Below, piece by piece: positions 49,684 through 59,009 of a stretch of DNA of 61,237 nucleotides (its first letter is position 1; every line of letters begins with the position of its first letter). Below the pieces are notes generated by a model. That model was not told where the DNA came from, searched no databases, and saw only the letters and a program-made list of their open reading frames with translations. Source of the stretch: Candidatus Ferrigenium bremense (GTDB lineage: Bacteria > Pseudomonadota > Gammaproteobacteria > Burkholderiales > Gallionellaceae); assembly GCA_019449635.1 (NCBI GenBank), contig JAGRPI010000036.1, positions 1 to 61,237 on the forward strand. Reading direction: 5' to 3'. The position numbers and the translations under genes are program-made.

Positions 49684-49780
49684 GAAGTGGTAAGCGGGAA
49701 GTGGTAAGCGGTGAGCGGTGAGTGGGTTTCCCACTTTCCACTGAGGTGCGCAGCACCGCTCCACTCCCCACTTTCCAAGT
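49681..49780. repeat. AAGTGGG-type inverted repeat between nuoJ and nuoK
   Basis: TAGGAAGTGGTAAGCGGGAA and further GAGTGGG units pair with TTTCCCACTTTCCACTG...CCACTCCCCACTTTCC. The central hairpin is GGTGC-GCA-GCACC. Confidence 0.8.
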
Positions 49781-49800
49781 TAATCAAGGGAGCGGGAAGA

Positions 49801-50106
49801 GTGTTAACACTGTCGCATTATCTGGTACTGAGCGCCGTGCTGTTTGCCATCGGCGTGGTCGGCATTTTCCTCAACCGCAAGAACCTGATCGTGCTGCTGA
49901 TGGCGATCGAAATGATGCTGCTGGCGGTGAACACCAATTTCGTGGCGTTCTCGCATTACCTGAACGACACCGCCGGCCAGGTCTTCGTGTTCTTCATCCT
50001 GACCGTGGCCGCTGCCGAGGCCGCCATCGGCTTGGCGATCCTGGTGGTGCTGTTCCGCAACCTGAACACCATCAATGTTGACGATCTGGACAGCCTGAAA
50101 GGGTAA
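49801..50106 (+). CDS. nuoK: NADH-quinone oxidoreductase subunit K
   Basis: A 101-residue three-helix antiporter-like subunit. The GTG start at 49801, with GGGAGCGGGAAGA upstream, gives [28 protein letters not shown] and the standard length. The membrane Glu is in [12 protein letters not shown], and the second acidic residue is in [13 protein letters not shown]. The upstream in-frame extension is repeat read-through. Confidence 0.96.
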   Translation: MLTLSHYLVLSAVLFAIGVVGIFLNRKNLIVLLMAIEMMLLAVNTNFVAFSHYLNDTAGQVFVFFILTVAAAEAAIGLAILVVLFRNLNTINVDDLDSLKG

Positions 50107-50110
50107 TGGC

Positions 50111-52108
50111 ATGACTACGCAGAATTTGTATCTGTTGGTTCCGGTAGCGCCGCTGGTCGGGGCGATCGCCGCCGGGCTGTTCGGCAAGTGCCTGGGGCGC
50201 GCCTGGTCGCATCGCATCACCATCGCGCTGGTGGCGGTTTCATTTTTCGCCTCGCTGGCGATTTTCAACGATGTGCTGGCAGGCCATGTGTTCAACGGCC
50301 CGGTCTATACCTGGCTGACCTCCGGCGATACCAGCTTCCATGTGGGCTTCCTGATCGACAGGCTCACCGCCACCATGATGCTGGTGGTGACCTTCGTGTC
50401 GCTGATGGTGCACATCTATACCATCGGCTACATGGAAGACGATGACGGCTACCAGCGCTTCTTCAGCTACATCTCGCTGTTTACTTTCTCCATGCTGATG
50501 CTGGTGATGGCGAACAACTTCATGCAGTTGTTCTTCGGTTGGGAAGCGGTGGGGCTGGTTTCCTACCTGCTGATCGGCTTCTGGTACAAAAAAGAAACGG
50601 CGATCTACGCCAACCTCAAGGCCTTCCTGGTGAACCGCGTCGGCGATTTCGGTTTCCTGCTCGGCATCGGGCTGGTGCTGATGGTGTTCGGCACGCTGGA
50701 CTATGCCGCGGTGTTCGCCAATGCCGCGAGCCACGCCAGGGACATCGCGCCGATTCCCGGCGTATCGTGGAACATGATGACCGCGATCTGCATCCTGCTG
50801 TTCATCGGCGCGATGGGCAAGTCGGCGCAGTTCCCGCTGCATGTGTGGCTGCCCGATTCGATGGAAGGCCCGACCCCGATCTCCGCGCTGATCCACGCCG
50901 CGACCATGGTGACCGCCGGTATCTTCATGGTGGCGCGCATGTCGCCGCTCTATGAATTGTCCGAAACCGCCTTGTCCTTCGTCATGGTGATCGGCGCAAT
51001 CACCGCTCTGTTCATGGGTTTCCTCGGCATCATCCAGAATGACATCAAGCGCGTGGTGGCCTATTCCACGTTGTCGCAACTCGGCTACATGACCGTGGCG
51101 CTCGGCGCATCGGCCTATTCGGTGGCGATCTTCCATCTGATGACCCATGCGTTCTTCAAGGCGCTGCTATTCCTTGCCGCCGGCAGCGTGATCATCGCCA
51201 TGCACCACGACCAGGACATCCGCAACATGGGTGGCCTGAAGAAATACATGCCGATCACCTGGATCACTTCGCTGATCGGCTCGCTGGCCTTGATCGGCAC
51301 GCCGTTCTTCTCCGGCTTCTACTCCAAGGACAGCATCATCGAGGCGGTCGCGCTGTCGCAACTGCCCGGTTCCGGCTTCGCCTACTTCGCGGTGGTGGCC
51401 GGCGTGTTCGTCACCGCCTTCTATTCGTTCCGCATGTACTTCCTGGTGTTCCACGGCAAGGAGCGTTTCCATCATCCCAAGCCGACCCACGACCACGAAG
51501 GCGGCAAGGAAGACGACGCTCACGCGCATCATGGCAATCCGCACGAGACGCCGTGGGTGGTGTGGCTGCCGCTGGTGCTGCTGGCCATCCCTTCCGTGTT
51601 GATCGGCTACATCGCCATCGAACCGATGCTGTACGGCGGCTATTTCGGCGACTCGATCTTCATCGCCGGGCATCACCACGCGCTGCACGAGATGCACCAG
51701 GAATTCCACGGTGCGTTTGCGATGGCGCTGCACTCACTGACCACCTTGCCGCTGTGGCTGGCGATCGCCGGGGTAGGGTGCGCGGCATTCTTCTACCTGA
51801 AGCGCCCCGATATTCCGGCAATGATCCACAAGCGCTTCCAGTTCGTCTACACCCTGCTCGACAACAAGTACTACTTCGACCGTTTCAACGACTGGTTCTT
51901 CGCCGGCGGCGCGCGCGGCGCGAGCGGGTTGCTGTGGAAGTTCGGTGACGTGAAGCTGATCGACGGGTTGATGGTGAACGGTTCGGCCAAGCTGGTCGGG
52001 ATGTTCTCGGGCGTGGTGCGCCGCCTCCAGTCCGGTTATATCTACCACTATGCGTTTTCCATGATCATCGGCGTATTCGTGCTGCTGACCGTGCGGAACT
52101 GGTTTTAA
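50111..52108 (+). CDS. nuoL: NADH-quinone oxidoreductase subunit L
   Basis: A 665-residue antiporter-like proton-pumping subunit with the long lateral helix. GWEAVGLVSYLLIGFWY, AMGKSAQFPLHVWLPDSMEGPTPISALIHAATMVTAGIFMVAR and YSTLSQLGYM are invariant. A His/Asp-rich loop (HDHEGGKEDDAHAHHGNPHE) precedes the late helices. It starts four bases after nuoK. Confidence 0.97.
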   Translation: MTTQNLYLLVPVAPLVGAIAAGLFGKCLGRAWSHRITIALVAVSFFASLAIFNDVLAGHVFNGPVYTWLTSGDTSFHVGFLIDRLTATMMLVVTFVSLMVHIYTIGYMEDDDGYQRFFSYISLFTFSMLMLVMANNFMQLFFGWEAVGLVSYLLIGFWYKKETAIYANLKAFLVNRVGDFGFLLGIGLVLMVFGTLDYAAVFANAASHARDIAPIPGVSWNMMTAICILLFIGAMGKSAQFPLHVWLPDSMEGPTPISALIHAATMVTAGIFMVARMSPLYELSETALSFVMVIGAITALFMGFLGIIQNDIKRVVAYSTLSQLGYMTVALGASAYSVAIFHLMTHAFFKALLFLAAGSVIIAMHHDQDIRNMGGLKKYMPITWITSLIGSLALIGTPFFSGFYSKDSIIEAVALSQLPGSGFAYFAVVAGVFVTAFYSFRMYFLVFHGKERFHHPKPTHDHEGGKEDDAHAHHGNPHETPWVVWLPLVLLAIPSVLIGYIAIEPMLYGGYFGDSIFIAGHHHALHEMHQEFHGAFAMALHSLTTLPLWLAIAGVGCAAFFYLKRPDIPAMIHKRFQFVYTLLDNKYYFDRFNDWFFAGGARGASGLLWKFGDVKLIDGLMVNGSAKLVGMFSGVVRRLQSGYIYHYAFSMIIGVFVLLTVRNWF

Positions 52109-52204
52109 AAGCGGGGAGTGGGGAGTGGATAGTTGGGGAGTGGGGAAAGCGCAGCGAGGGGCTGGGGTTTCCCACTATCCACTTCCTACTTTCCACTTCC
52201 CGGA
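52109..52204. repeat. AAGTGGG-type inverted repeat between nuoL and nuoM
   Basis: AGCGGGGAGTGGGGAGTGGA and TAGTTGGGGAGTGGGGAAAG pair with GTTTCCCACTATCCACTT and CCTACTTTCCACTTCCCGG. Third copy of this family in the nuo operon. Confidence 0.8.
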
Positions 52205-52222
52205 AATTAGAGGAATAACAGC

Positions 52223-53713
52223 ATGATTTTCGGATTACCCGTAATTAGCGTTGCAATCTGGCTGCCGATCGTCTTCGGCATCCTGGTTCTGGCCACCGGC
52301 GATGACAAGAACGCTCCGCTGGCGCGCATCCTCGCGCTGGCCGGTTCGGTGCTCGGTTTTCTGGTGACGATCCCGCTTTATACCGGCTTTGTGAGCGACA
52401 CCTCGGAGATGCAATTCGTCGAGCTGCATGACTGGATCGCACGCTTCAACATCCATTACCACCTCGGCGTGGACGGCATCTCGGTGCTGTTCATCCTGCT
52501 GACCGCTTTCTTCACGCCCCTCGTGGTGCTGGCCGGCTGGCAGGTGATCGAAAAACGCGTCGCGCAATACATGGCGTCCTTCCTGATCATGTCCGGCATC
52601 ATGATCGGCGTGTTCGCCGCGCTTGACTCGATACTGTTCTACGTGTTCTGGGAAGCCATGCTGATCCCGATGTTCCTGATCATCGGCGTATGGGGCGGGC
52701 AGAATCGCGTGTACGCTGCGGTCAAGTTCTTCCTCTATACCCTGCTCGGTTCGCTGCTGATGCTGGTGGCACTGATCTACCTGTACAACCAGTCCGGCGG
52801 CAGCTTCGAGATCCTCGACTTCCACAAGGTCGAGCTCCCGATGGCGGCGCAGATCCTGATCTTCATCGCGTTCTTCTTCGCCTTTGCGGTGAAAGTGCCG
52901 ATGTTCCCGGTACACACCTGGTTGCCGGATGCTCACGTGGAAGCGCCGACCGGCGGCTCGGTGATCCTGGCGGCGATCATGCTGAAGGTGGGTGCTTACG
53001 GCTTCCTGCGCTTCTCCATGCCGATCGTGCCGGATGCCAGCCACAAACTGGCCGGCGTGATGATCGCGCTGTCGCTGATCGCGGTGGTGTACATCGGCCT
53101 GGTGGCGCTGATGCAGACGGACATGAAGAAACTGGTCGCGTATTCATCGATTTCGCACATGGGTTTCGTCACGCTGGGTTTTTTCATCTTCAACGCCTAC
53201 GGCATGGAAGGCGCGCTGTTGCAGATGATCTCGCACGGCTTTGTATCCGGTGCGCTGTTCCTGTGCATCGGCGTGCTGTATGACCGCATGCACTCGCGCA
53301 ACATCGCCGATTACGGCGGCGTGGCCAACACCATGCCGGTGTTCGCCGCTTTCTTCATGCTGTTTGCCATGGCGAACAGCGGCCTGCCAGGTACCAGCGG
53401 CTTTGTCGGTGAATTCATGGTGATTCTCGGCGCGGTAAAAACGAATTTCTGGTACGCCTTCGCCGCGGCGACCACGCTGATCTTTGGTGCGGCCTATACA
53501 TTGTGGATGTACAAGCGCGTGATCTTCGGCGCGGTAGCCAATTCGCATGTCGCCGCACTGACCGACCTGACGCTGCGCGAAAAAGCGATCTTCGCGATCC
53601 TGGCGGTTACCGTGCTGGGCATGGGGCTGTATCCCTTGCCGTTCAGTGAAATCATGCACGTGTCGGTGAATGACCTGCTGGTGCATGTGGCGCGCTCCAA
53701 GCTGCCGTTGTAA
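52223..53713 (+). CDS. nuoM: NADH-quinone oxidoreductase subunit M
   Basis: A 496-residue antiporter-like subunit. HLGVDGISVLFILLTAFFTPLVVL, FWEAMLIPMFLIIGVWGG (key Glu), FFAFAVKVPMFPVHTWLPDAHVEAPTGGSVILAAIMLKVGAYGFLRF (key Lys and His) and YSSISHMGFVTLG are conserved. AGAGGAATAACAGC precedes the ATG, just after the repeat. Confidence 0.97.
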   Translation: MIFGLPVISVAIWLPIVFGILVLATGDDKNAPLARILALAGSVLGFLVTIPLYTGFVSDTSEMQFVELHDWIARFNIHYHLGVDGISVLFILLTAFFTPLVVLAGWQVIEKRVAQYMASFLIMSGIMIGVFAALDSILFYVFWEAMLIPMFLIIGVWGGQNRVYAAVKFFLYTLLGSLLMLVALIYLYNQSGGSFEILDFHKVELPMAAQILIFIAFFFAFAVKVPMFPVHTWLPDAHVEAPTGGSVILAAIMLKVGAYGFLRFSMPIVPDASHKLAGVMIALSLIAVVYIGLVALMQTDMKKLVAYSSISHMGFVTLGFFIFNAYGMEGALLQMISHGFVSGALFLCIGVLYDRMHSRNIADYGGVANTMPVFAAFFMLFAMANSGLPGTSGFVGEFMVILGAVKTNFWYAFAAATTLIFGAAYTLWMYKRVIFGAVANSHVAALTDLTLREKAIFAILAVTVLGMGLYPLPFSEIMHVSVNDLLVHVARSKLPL

Positions 53714-53733
53714 GCAGTTGACTCGAGGTGAAT

Positions 53734-55185
53734 ATGGATTTGATGACTAATTTGATGCCGGCCGGAGCGGAAATTTTCATGCTGGCCATGGCGTGCGTGA
53801 TCCTGATTGCGGATCTGCTGATCAGGCAAAGCGGCAGGCAGGTTACCTACATGCTGGTGCAACTCACCCTGCTGGGCTGTTCGATGATCACCGTCGGCAC
53901 GCACGAGCATGGCATATCGTACGCCTTCAACAACATGTATGTGGACGACCTGATGTCCGATGTGCTGAAGCTGCTGACCTATCTGGCGGTGTCGATGATG
54001 CTGGTGTATTCAAGACAATATCTCATCATACGCGGCCTGTTCAGCGGCGAATTCATGGTGCTGGCCCTGTTCGCCACGCTCGGCATGATGGTGATGATCT
54101 CCGCCAACCATTTCCTCACCCTGTACCTCGGCCTGGAAGTACTCTCCCTGAGCCTGTACGCGATGGTCGCCCTGCAGCGCGATTCCGCCGTCGCCACCGA
54201 AGCGGCGATGAAATACTTCATCCTCGGCGCGCTGGCTTCCGGTCTGCTGCTGTACGGCATGTCCATGCTGTATGGCGCGACCGGCTCGCTGGAACTGGGC
54301 GATGTGGCGATTGCGATCCAGTCGGGCAATGCGGACAAGAACCTGCTGGTATTCGGCCTGGTGTTCGTGGTCTCCGGCCTGGCCTTCAAGCTCGGCGTGG
54401 TACCGTTCCATATGTGGGTGCCGGACGTGTATCACGGCGCGCCCACCGCAATGACCATGCTGATCGGTTCGGCGCCCAAGCTCGCCGCCTTCGCCTTCGT
54501 CTCGCGCATCCTGGTCGAAGGCTTGCAGCCGCTGGTGCAGCACTGGTCCGGCATGCTGATCATCCTTGCCGTTGCCTCGATGGCCATCGGCAACATCACC
54601 GCGATCGCGCAGAACAACCTCAAGCGCATGTTCGCCTACTCCACCATCGCGCACATGGGCTTCCTGCTGCTCGGCCTGCTGAGCGGCGGCATCGAAGGCT
54701 ACGGCTCGGCGATGTTCTACGCCGTGGTGTACGTGCTGATGTCGCTCGGCGCGTTCGGCATGATCATGCTGCTGTCGCGCGAGGGCTTCGAGGCCGACAC
54801 CCTCAACGACTTCAAGGGCCTCAGCCAGCGCAGTCCATGGCTCGCTTTCCTGATGCTGCTGCTGATGTTCTCCATGGCCGGCGTGCCGCCCACGGTCGGT
54901 TTCTATGCAAAATTCTCGGTGCTGAACGCCGTGGTGCAGGCAGGGCACATCTGGCTGGCCGTCGTTGCGGTATTGCTCTCGCTGATCGGCGCGTTCTACT
55001 ACCTGCGCATCGTCAAGCTGATGTACTTCGACGCGCCGGAAAGCCACACGCCGATTGTCGTCGGATCGGATACCGCGCTGCTGATGAGCGTGAACGGCCT
55101 GGGTGTGCTGTTGCTCGGCCTGCTGCCCGGCACGCTGATGTCGGTCTGCGCCGTGTCGGTGCAACAATCGCTGCTGCTGCATTAA
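53734..55185 (+). CDS. nuoN: NADH-quinone oxidoreductase subunit N
   Basis: A 483-residue antiporter-like subunit, the last of the operon. ATG 53734 ([20 protein letters not shown]) is preferred to an in-frame GTG at 53728, because GAGGTGA lies directly before the [87 protein letters not shown] and [14 protein letters not shown] are invariant. A terminator follows. Confidence 0.97.
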   Translation: MDLMTNLMPAGAEIFMLAMACVILIADLLIRQSGRQVTYMLVQLTLLGCSMITVGTHEHGISYAFNNMYVDDLMSDVLKLLTYLAVSMMLVYSRQYLIIRGLFSGEFMVLALFATLGMMVMISANHFLTLYLGLEVLSLSLYAMVALQRDSAVATEAAMKYFILGALASGLLLYGMSMLYGATGSLELGDVAIAIQSGNADKNLLVFGLVFVVSGLAFKLGVVPFHMWVPDVYHGAPTAMTMLIGSAPKLAAFAFVSRILVEGLQPLVQHWSGMLIILAVASMAIGNITAIAQNNLKRMFAYSTIAHMGFLLLGLLSGGIEGYGSAMFYAVVYVLMSLGAFGMIMLLSREGFEADTLNDFKGLSQRSPWLAFLMLLLMFSMAGVPPTVGFYAKFSVLNAVVQAGHIWLAVVAVLLSLIGAFYYLRIVKLMYFDAPESHTPIVVGSDTALLMSVNGLGVLLLGLLPGTLMSVCAVSVQQSLLLH

Positions 55186-55206
55186 TAAAGCATTGTACTA
55201 CCATGC

Positions 55207-55232
55207 AAAACTCCCGCCTGTGCGGGAGTTTT
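55207..55232 (+). terminator. Intrinsic terminator of the nuo operon
   Basis: An 11-bp stem AAAACTCCCGC / GCGGGAGTTTT with a CTGT loop, then GTTTT; 21 bp after nuoN. Confidence 0.9.
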
Positions 55233-55287
55233 GTTTTAACATCCGCAAACGTGGCAGAATGCAACGCTGAAAACAGGAGGCGTCGGG

Positions 55288-55704
55288 ATGGAAGCATATT
55301 GGATATGGTGGTTGGCAGCGTTGGTGCTGGTGATCGCTGAAATGGCCAGCGGCACGTTCTATCTGATCGCCGTGGCGTTCGGCCTGGCGGTCGCCGGCCT
55401 GGTCGCGTATCTGGGCGTGGCGTGGAGCGGGCAGGCCGCGGTCGCGGCATTGCTGTGTTCGGCCAGCGTGGCGGGGATTTATCGCTGGAAACAGCAGCAC
55501 GCCCGTCCGGATGAACACGCCAATCCCGCCAACGATATCGGCCAGGCCGTGCATGTCGTGCATTGGTCGGACGAACGCCATGCCCGAGTCAGCTATCGCG
55601 GTGCGGAGTGGGATGCCGAACTGGCGAGTGAGGCAACGGAAGATGCAGCCCGGCAGGTCTGGCGTATCAAGGAAATCGTCGGGTCCCGTTTGATTATCGA
55701 ATAA
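55288..55704 (+). CDS. NfeD-family membrane protein
   Basis: A 138-residue protein. Two or three N-terminal hydrophobic helices (WIWWLAALVLVIAEMASGTFYLIAVAFGLAVAGLVAYLG) are followed by a soluble OB-fold domain: NDIGQAVHVVHW, ARVSYRGAEWDAEL, QVWRIKEIVGSRLIIE. NfeD1b proteins of this size are encoded next to SPFH/stomatin proteins, as here, and are thought to form a membrane-microdomain pair. CAGGAGGCGTCGGG precedes the ATG. Confidence 0.88.
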   Translation: MEAYWIWWLAALVLVIAEMASGTFYLIAVAFGLAVAGLVAYLGVAWSGQAAVAALLCSASVAGIYRWKQQHARPDEHANPANDIGQAVHVVHWSDERHARVSYRGAEWDAELASEATEDAARQVWRIKEIVGSRLIIE

Positions 55705-55722
55705 CGCTTAACGCCATAGTTG

Positions 55723-55874
55723 AACCACGAAGGCCACGAAGAACGTGAAAAAAACGATGTACGGCACAGAAAATGGAGTTCACCTTCAATGTCATGCAAC
55801 TCCATGAAAACGAGCCAAAGGCGAGTTTCGAGGTACGGCAAAAATCTTCGTGATCTTTGTGTTCTTCGTGGTGA
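55723..55874. repeat. Inverted repeat of CCACGAAG units between the NfeD and SPFH genes
   Basis: The left arm GAACCACGAAGGCCACGAAG and AACGTG is complemented by GATCTTTGTGTTCTTCGTGG and TGAACC. Inside, GTACGGCACAGAAAATGGAGTT pairs partly with AACTCCATGAAAACG and GAGGTACGGC. Same construction principle as the CACGGAT family, with a different unit. Confidence 0.75.
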
Positions 55875-55921
55875 ACCAAAACTTTCAATATAACTCACTC
55901 ACCGAGCGGAGGAGAAAAAAT

Positions 55922-56827
55922 ATGGACATATTCGTCATCGTATTGGGGATATTCGCGGTATTCCTGGCATTTCAGGCCATCAAGATCGTGCCGCAGCAGT
56001 CCGCCTGGGTTGTCGAGCGGCTCGGCAAATACCACACGACGCTGGAACCCGGCCTGAATACCGTCATCCCGTTCGTCGACCGTATCGCCTACCGCCACCG
56101 CCTCACCGAATTTCCTTTGGACATCGCGCCGCAGGTCTGCATCACGCGCGACAATACCCAGGTGCAGGTGGACGGCGTGCTGTATTACCAGATCACCGAT
56201 GCCGCACGTGCCAGCTACGGCACGTCGAATTACCTCGCCGCCATCACCATGCTCGCGCAAACCGCGCTGCGCTCGGAATGCGGCAAGCGCGACCTGGACA
56301 AGCTGCTGGAGGATCGCGATGCGATCAACCGCACCGTGGTATTCGCGCTGGACGAGGCCAGCCCGAACTGGGGCGTGAAGGTGCTGCGCTACGAGATCAA
56401 GGACATCACCCCGCCGCAACAGGTGCTCGCCGCGATGCAGAAGCAGATCACCGCAGAGCGTGAGAAACGCGCGCTGATCGCGCAGTCGGAAGGCAAGAAA
56501 CAGGAGGAGATCAATCTTGCCGAAGGCTTGATGACCGCCGCCATCCGCCAATCGGAGGGCTCCAAGCAGGCCGCCATCAACAACGCGCAGGGTGAAGCCG
56601 AAGCCCTGCTGCTGGTCGCCAATGCGACGGCAGAATCCATCCGGGTCGTGGCAGGCGCGATACAGAGCGAGGGCGGTCTCACCGCCGTCAACCTCAAGGT
56701 GGCCGAAAGATTTGTCGATGCCTTCGGCAATATCGCCAAGCAGGGCAATACCATGATCCTGCCCGGCAACGCCGCCGACATCGCCGGACTGGTCGCCACC
56801 GCAATGCAGGTGGTAAAGAAAAGCTGA
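55922..56827 (+). CDS. SPFH/stomatin-like protein (QmcA-type)
   Basis: A 301-residue membrane-anchored SPFH protein. N-terminal TM MDIFVIVLGIFAVFLAFQAIKIV; then VPQQSAWVVERLGKYHTTLEPGLNTVIPFVD, the stomatin signature; TRDNTQVQVDGVLYYQITDA; YEIKDITPPQQVLAAMQKQITAEREKRA; a long helical region rich in EGKKQEEI and EGSKQAAINNAQGEAEA repeats. ATG 55922 has GCGGAGGAGAAAAAAT upstream. Paired with the NfeD gene, as qmcA with ybbJ. Confidence 0.92.
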   Translation: MDIFVIVLGIFAVFLAFQAIKIVPQQSAWVVERLGKYHTTLEPGLNTVIPFVDRIAYRHRLTEFPLDIAPQVCITRDNTQVQVDGVLYYQITDAARASYGTSNYLAAITMLAQTALRSECGKRDLDKLLEDRDAINRTVVFALDEASPNWGVKVLRYEIKDITPPQQVLAAMQKQITAEREKRALIAQSEGKKQEEINLAEGLMTAAIRQSEGSKQAAINNAQGEAEALLLVANATAESIRVVAGAIQSEGGLTAVNLKVAERFVDAFGNIAKQGNTMILPGNAADIAGLVATAMQVVKKS

Positions 56828-56868
56828 GGCACTTTACAATGATCGCTTGCAAAATTTAAGGATGCGAA

Positions 56869-58815
56869 ATGGTCGATCCATCAAACGATCTTTCTGATAC
56901 TCCGCAAGAAGAGTGGATGCTTCCCGGCTTTGTCTCCATACGGCCGGAGGGAGTGATCATCGACCTGCCGCGCTTGCATGCGACGGGCGGTTTTGAGCTG
57001 TACGTCGATCGGCTGTTTACCGGAGGGACGCGTTTTTTTGACCTGGACTATGCTGCTTTCCTCAAGCTGCTTTATGACGCAGACTGGCTGGCTGCGATGC
57101 AGGGCAAGTGTGCCGAGGCAAAGATCGCCACGAGGATTGCCCGGTTTATGCCGCAGCGCCAGGCACTCTACCGGGCAGTAAAGTTGCTTGAAGGCGGGAA
57201 CCGCGCCGAATATGTTTTCGAACCGGCCAGCATCGAGGAAACTTATGAAGAGCCGGTTTACGGAGAGCCGGGCGCAGACGGCGTTCCGCCCATCACCGGG
57301 TATCTGAGCAAGACCAAGCAGGTGCCGACCAGGCTGGATTTCGACGAGTTTGTCGCCGATATGTGGTTGAAGGGAGTGAAATTCGGCATCGATGTAGCTG
57401 CCGTGCGCCAGGCTATCGCAAGCGGCGCGTCTGCCCGTGTGACGATTGCCCGGTATCTCGAACCAGCGGCAGGGCGTGATGCCGAGATTCAGGAGGTGTA
57501 CTCCGGTTTGCGCCGCGACAATTCCCCCAAGATTTTGCGGGATGGCAAGGCTGATCTGAGGGCATTCAAAAATCGTTTCCCGCAGGTCGCCAAAGGGAAA
57601 CGCATGCTCAAGAAAGTCCCGAGAGTGCTGGGTAAACCGGGTTACAAGGTGACCGGCGAGGTCATTGAGCCAAAAATACCGAAAGATGTGGACTTGCACG
57701 CACTTGCATTGGCGGGCACCTCTGTGGAACAGGCGGACGATGGCGAGTATATCGTGTCGGTGCTGGACGGGTTCATCATGCATGATGAACAATCGAACAG
57801 CATTACAGTCGTCGAGAAAATTGAAACCACGGGGGGTGTCAGCGCGAAGACGACCGGCGATCTGAAGCTGGACGTAGACGAATTCATCGAGCATGGAGAG
57901 GTGCAGGGAGGATGCACGGTGAAGGGCAAGCACATGACTTTCCTTTCCGATGTGTTCGGCAATGTGATTTCGCAGGGCGGCAATATCCGCATTGAGGGAA
58001 ATCTGTCCGGAGGCCACGCGGAATCGCTGGGCGGGAACATCACTCTTGGCAAGAGTGTCTCACGTGCCACGGTTCTCGCCCGCGACGGCGGGGTGACGAT
58101 CCATAACTGCGAGCACAGCACGATCATCGGCAGGGTTGTCCACATCGAACATGCGGTGAACTGCGAAATCATTGCCGATGAAGTGTACGCCGATGTCGTC
58201 GAGGGATGCATGATTGCGGCCGAAAAAATCAAGATTGTCTCCACCGACGAACGCCGGGGCAAGGAGACTCTGGTGACAGCGCTGATACCTGATTTGTCGG
58301 CATTCGATCAGCGCGTCACAACATTGAAAAAGAAAATTGCCGATGCCCAGGAAAGCAGCAAGGCCAAGATGGGAGAGATCGAATCGCTGAAATCAGACCA
58401 GGAGTTCGCGAAATATCTGGCGTTGCATGAAAGGATCAAAAGCGGCGCAATCAAGCTGACGGCAGAACAGGCAGGAAACTGGCGGAAACTGGCGGAAAAG
58501 CATGCAAAGGCGGCCAATCATCTGACGAAACTCAATGCGGAAATCAGCGCGCTTGACCTTTCGGTCAAGGAATCCGAAGAAGAACTTGCCTGTGCCATGC
58601 GTGACCGGGACGTAATGGGGGTGGACATCTCCTGCGTCATCGATAAAATCATCGGCCAAACCACCGGGCAAACAATGATATCCGCCAGCGGCATGAATAT
58701 TTTCAACGGCATGTCGGGCACCGAAATCCGGGTCATCCTGCAGAAGATGGACAGCGGTAAGGCGCGGATTTTCTCGGAGGATTCCGGTTCGGTCAGCTGG
58801 AAATTCCAGAAATAA
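56869..58815 (+). CDS. FapA (DUF342)-domain protein
   Basis: A 648-residue cytoplasmic protein. The FapA core, a right-handed beta-helix, spans about residues 180-480, with repeated glycine-rich turns. KVPRVLGKPGYKVTGEVIEPKIPKD opens it; VSAKTTGDLKLDV, VFGNVISQGGNIRIEGNLSGG and SVSRATVLARDGGVTIHNC follow. Coiled-coil from about 480 to 580. The N-terminal 170 residues are not recognised. FapA proteins are linked to flagellar or polymer-forming processes, but no flagellar genes adjoin, so the role is open. Confidence 0.8.
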   Translation: MVDPSNDLSDTPQEEWMLPGFVSIRPEGVIIDLPRLHATGGFELYVDRLFTGGTRFFDLDYAAFLKLLYDADWLAAMQGKCAEAKIATRIARFMPQRQALYRAVKLLEGGNRAEYVFEPASIEETYEEPVYGEPGADGVPPITGYLSKTKQVPTRLDFDEFVADMWLKGVKFGIDVAAVRQAIASGASARVTIARYLEPAAGRDAEIQEVYSGLRRDNSPKILRDGKADLRAFKNRFPQVAKGKRMLKKVPRVLGKPGYKVTGEVIEPKIPKDVDLHALALAGTSVEQADDGEYIVSVLDGFIMHDEQSNSITVVEKIETTGGVSAKTTGDLKLDVDEFIEHGEVQGGCTVKGKHMTFLSDVFGNVISQGGNIRIEGNLSGGHAESLGGNITLGKSVSRATVLARDGGVTIHNCEHSTIIGRVVHIEHAVNCEIIADEVYADVVEGCMIAAEKIKIVSTDERRGKETLVTALIPDLSAFDQRVTTLKKKIADAQESSKAKMGEIESLKSDQEFAKYLALHERIKSGAIKLTAEQAGNWRKLAEKHAKAANHLTKLNAEISALDLSVKESEEELACAMRDRDVMGVDISCVIDKIIGQTTGQTMISASGMNIFNGMSGTEIRVILQKMDSGKARIFSEDSGSVSWKFQK

Positions 58816-58843
58816 TCCCGCGATTTTTTGCTAAAAACGGCTA

Positions 58844-58979
58844 TTAGCCACGGATTGACACGGGTTGCCACAGACAAAGCAATGTGTTTCCGGAAATCCG
58901 CAATTCACGGGGAAGGTGCGCCGGATGAGAAAAGCAACTCATTGGTGATCCATGTACATCCGTGTTAATCCGTGGCTGA
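58844..58979. repeat. CACGGAT-type inverted repeat upstream of the Nudix gene
   Basis: Left arm TTAGCCACGGATTGACACGG; right arm ATCCATGTACATCCGTG and TTAATCCGTGGCTGAA. It fills most of the 194-bp gap. Confidence 0.8.
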
Positions 58980-59009
58980 ACTACTTTTTATATTGAGCAG
59001 GGAATTGCC

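Noticed and set aside
49711..49800. N-terminal extension of NuoK
   Set aside because: It is translation of the AAGTGGG repeat; the GTG at 49801 with a good ribosome site gives the invariant 101-residue length.
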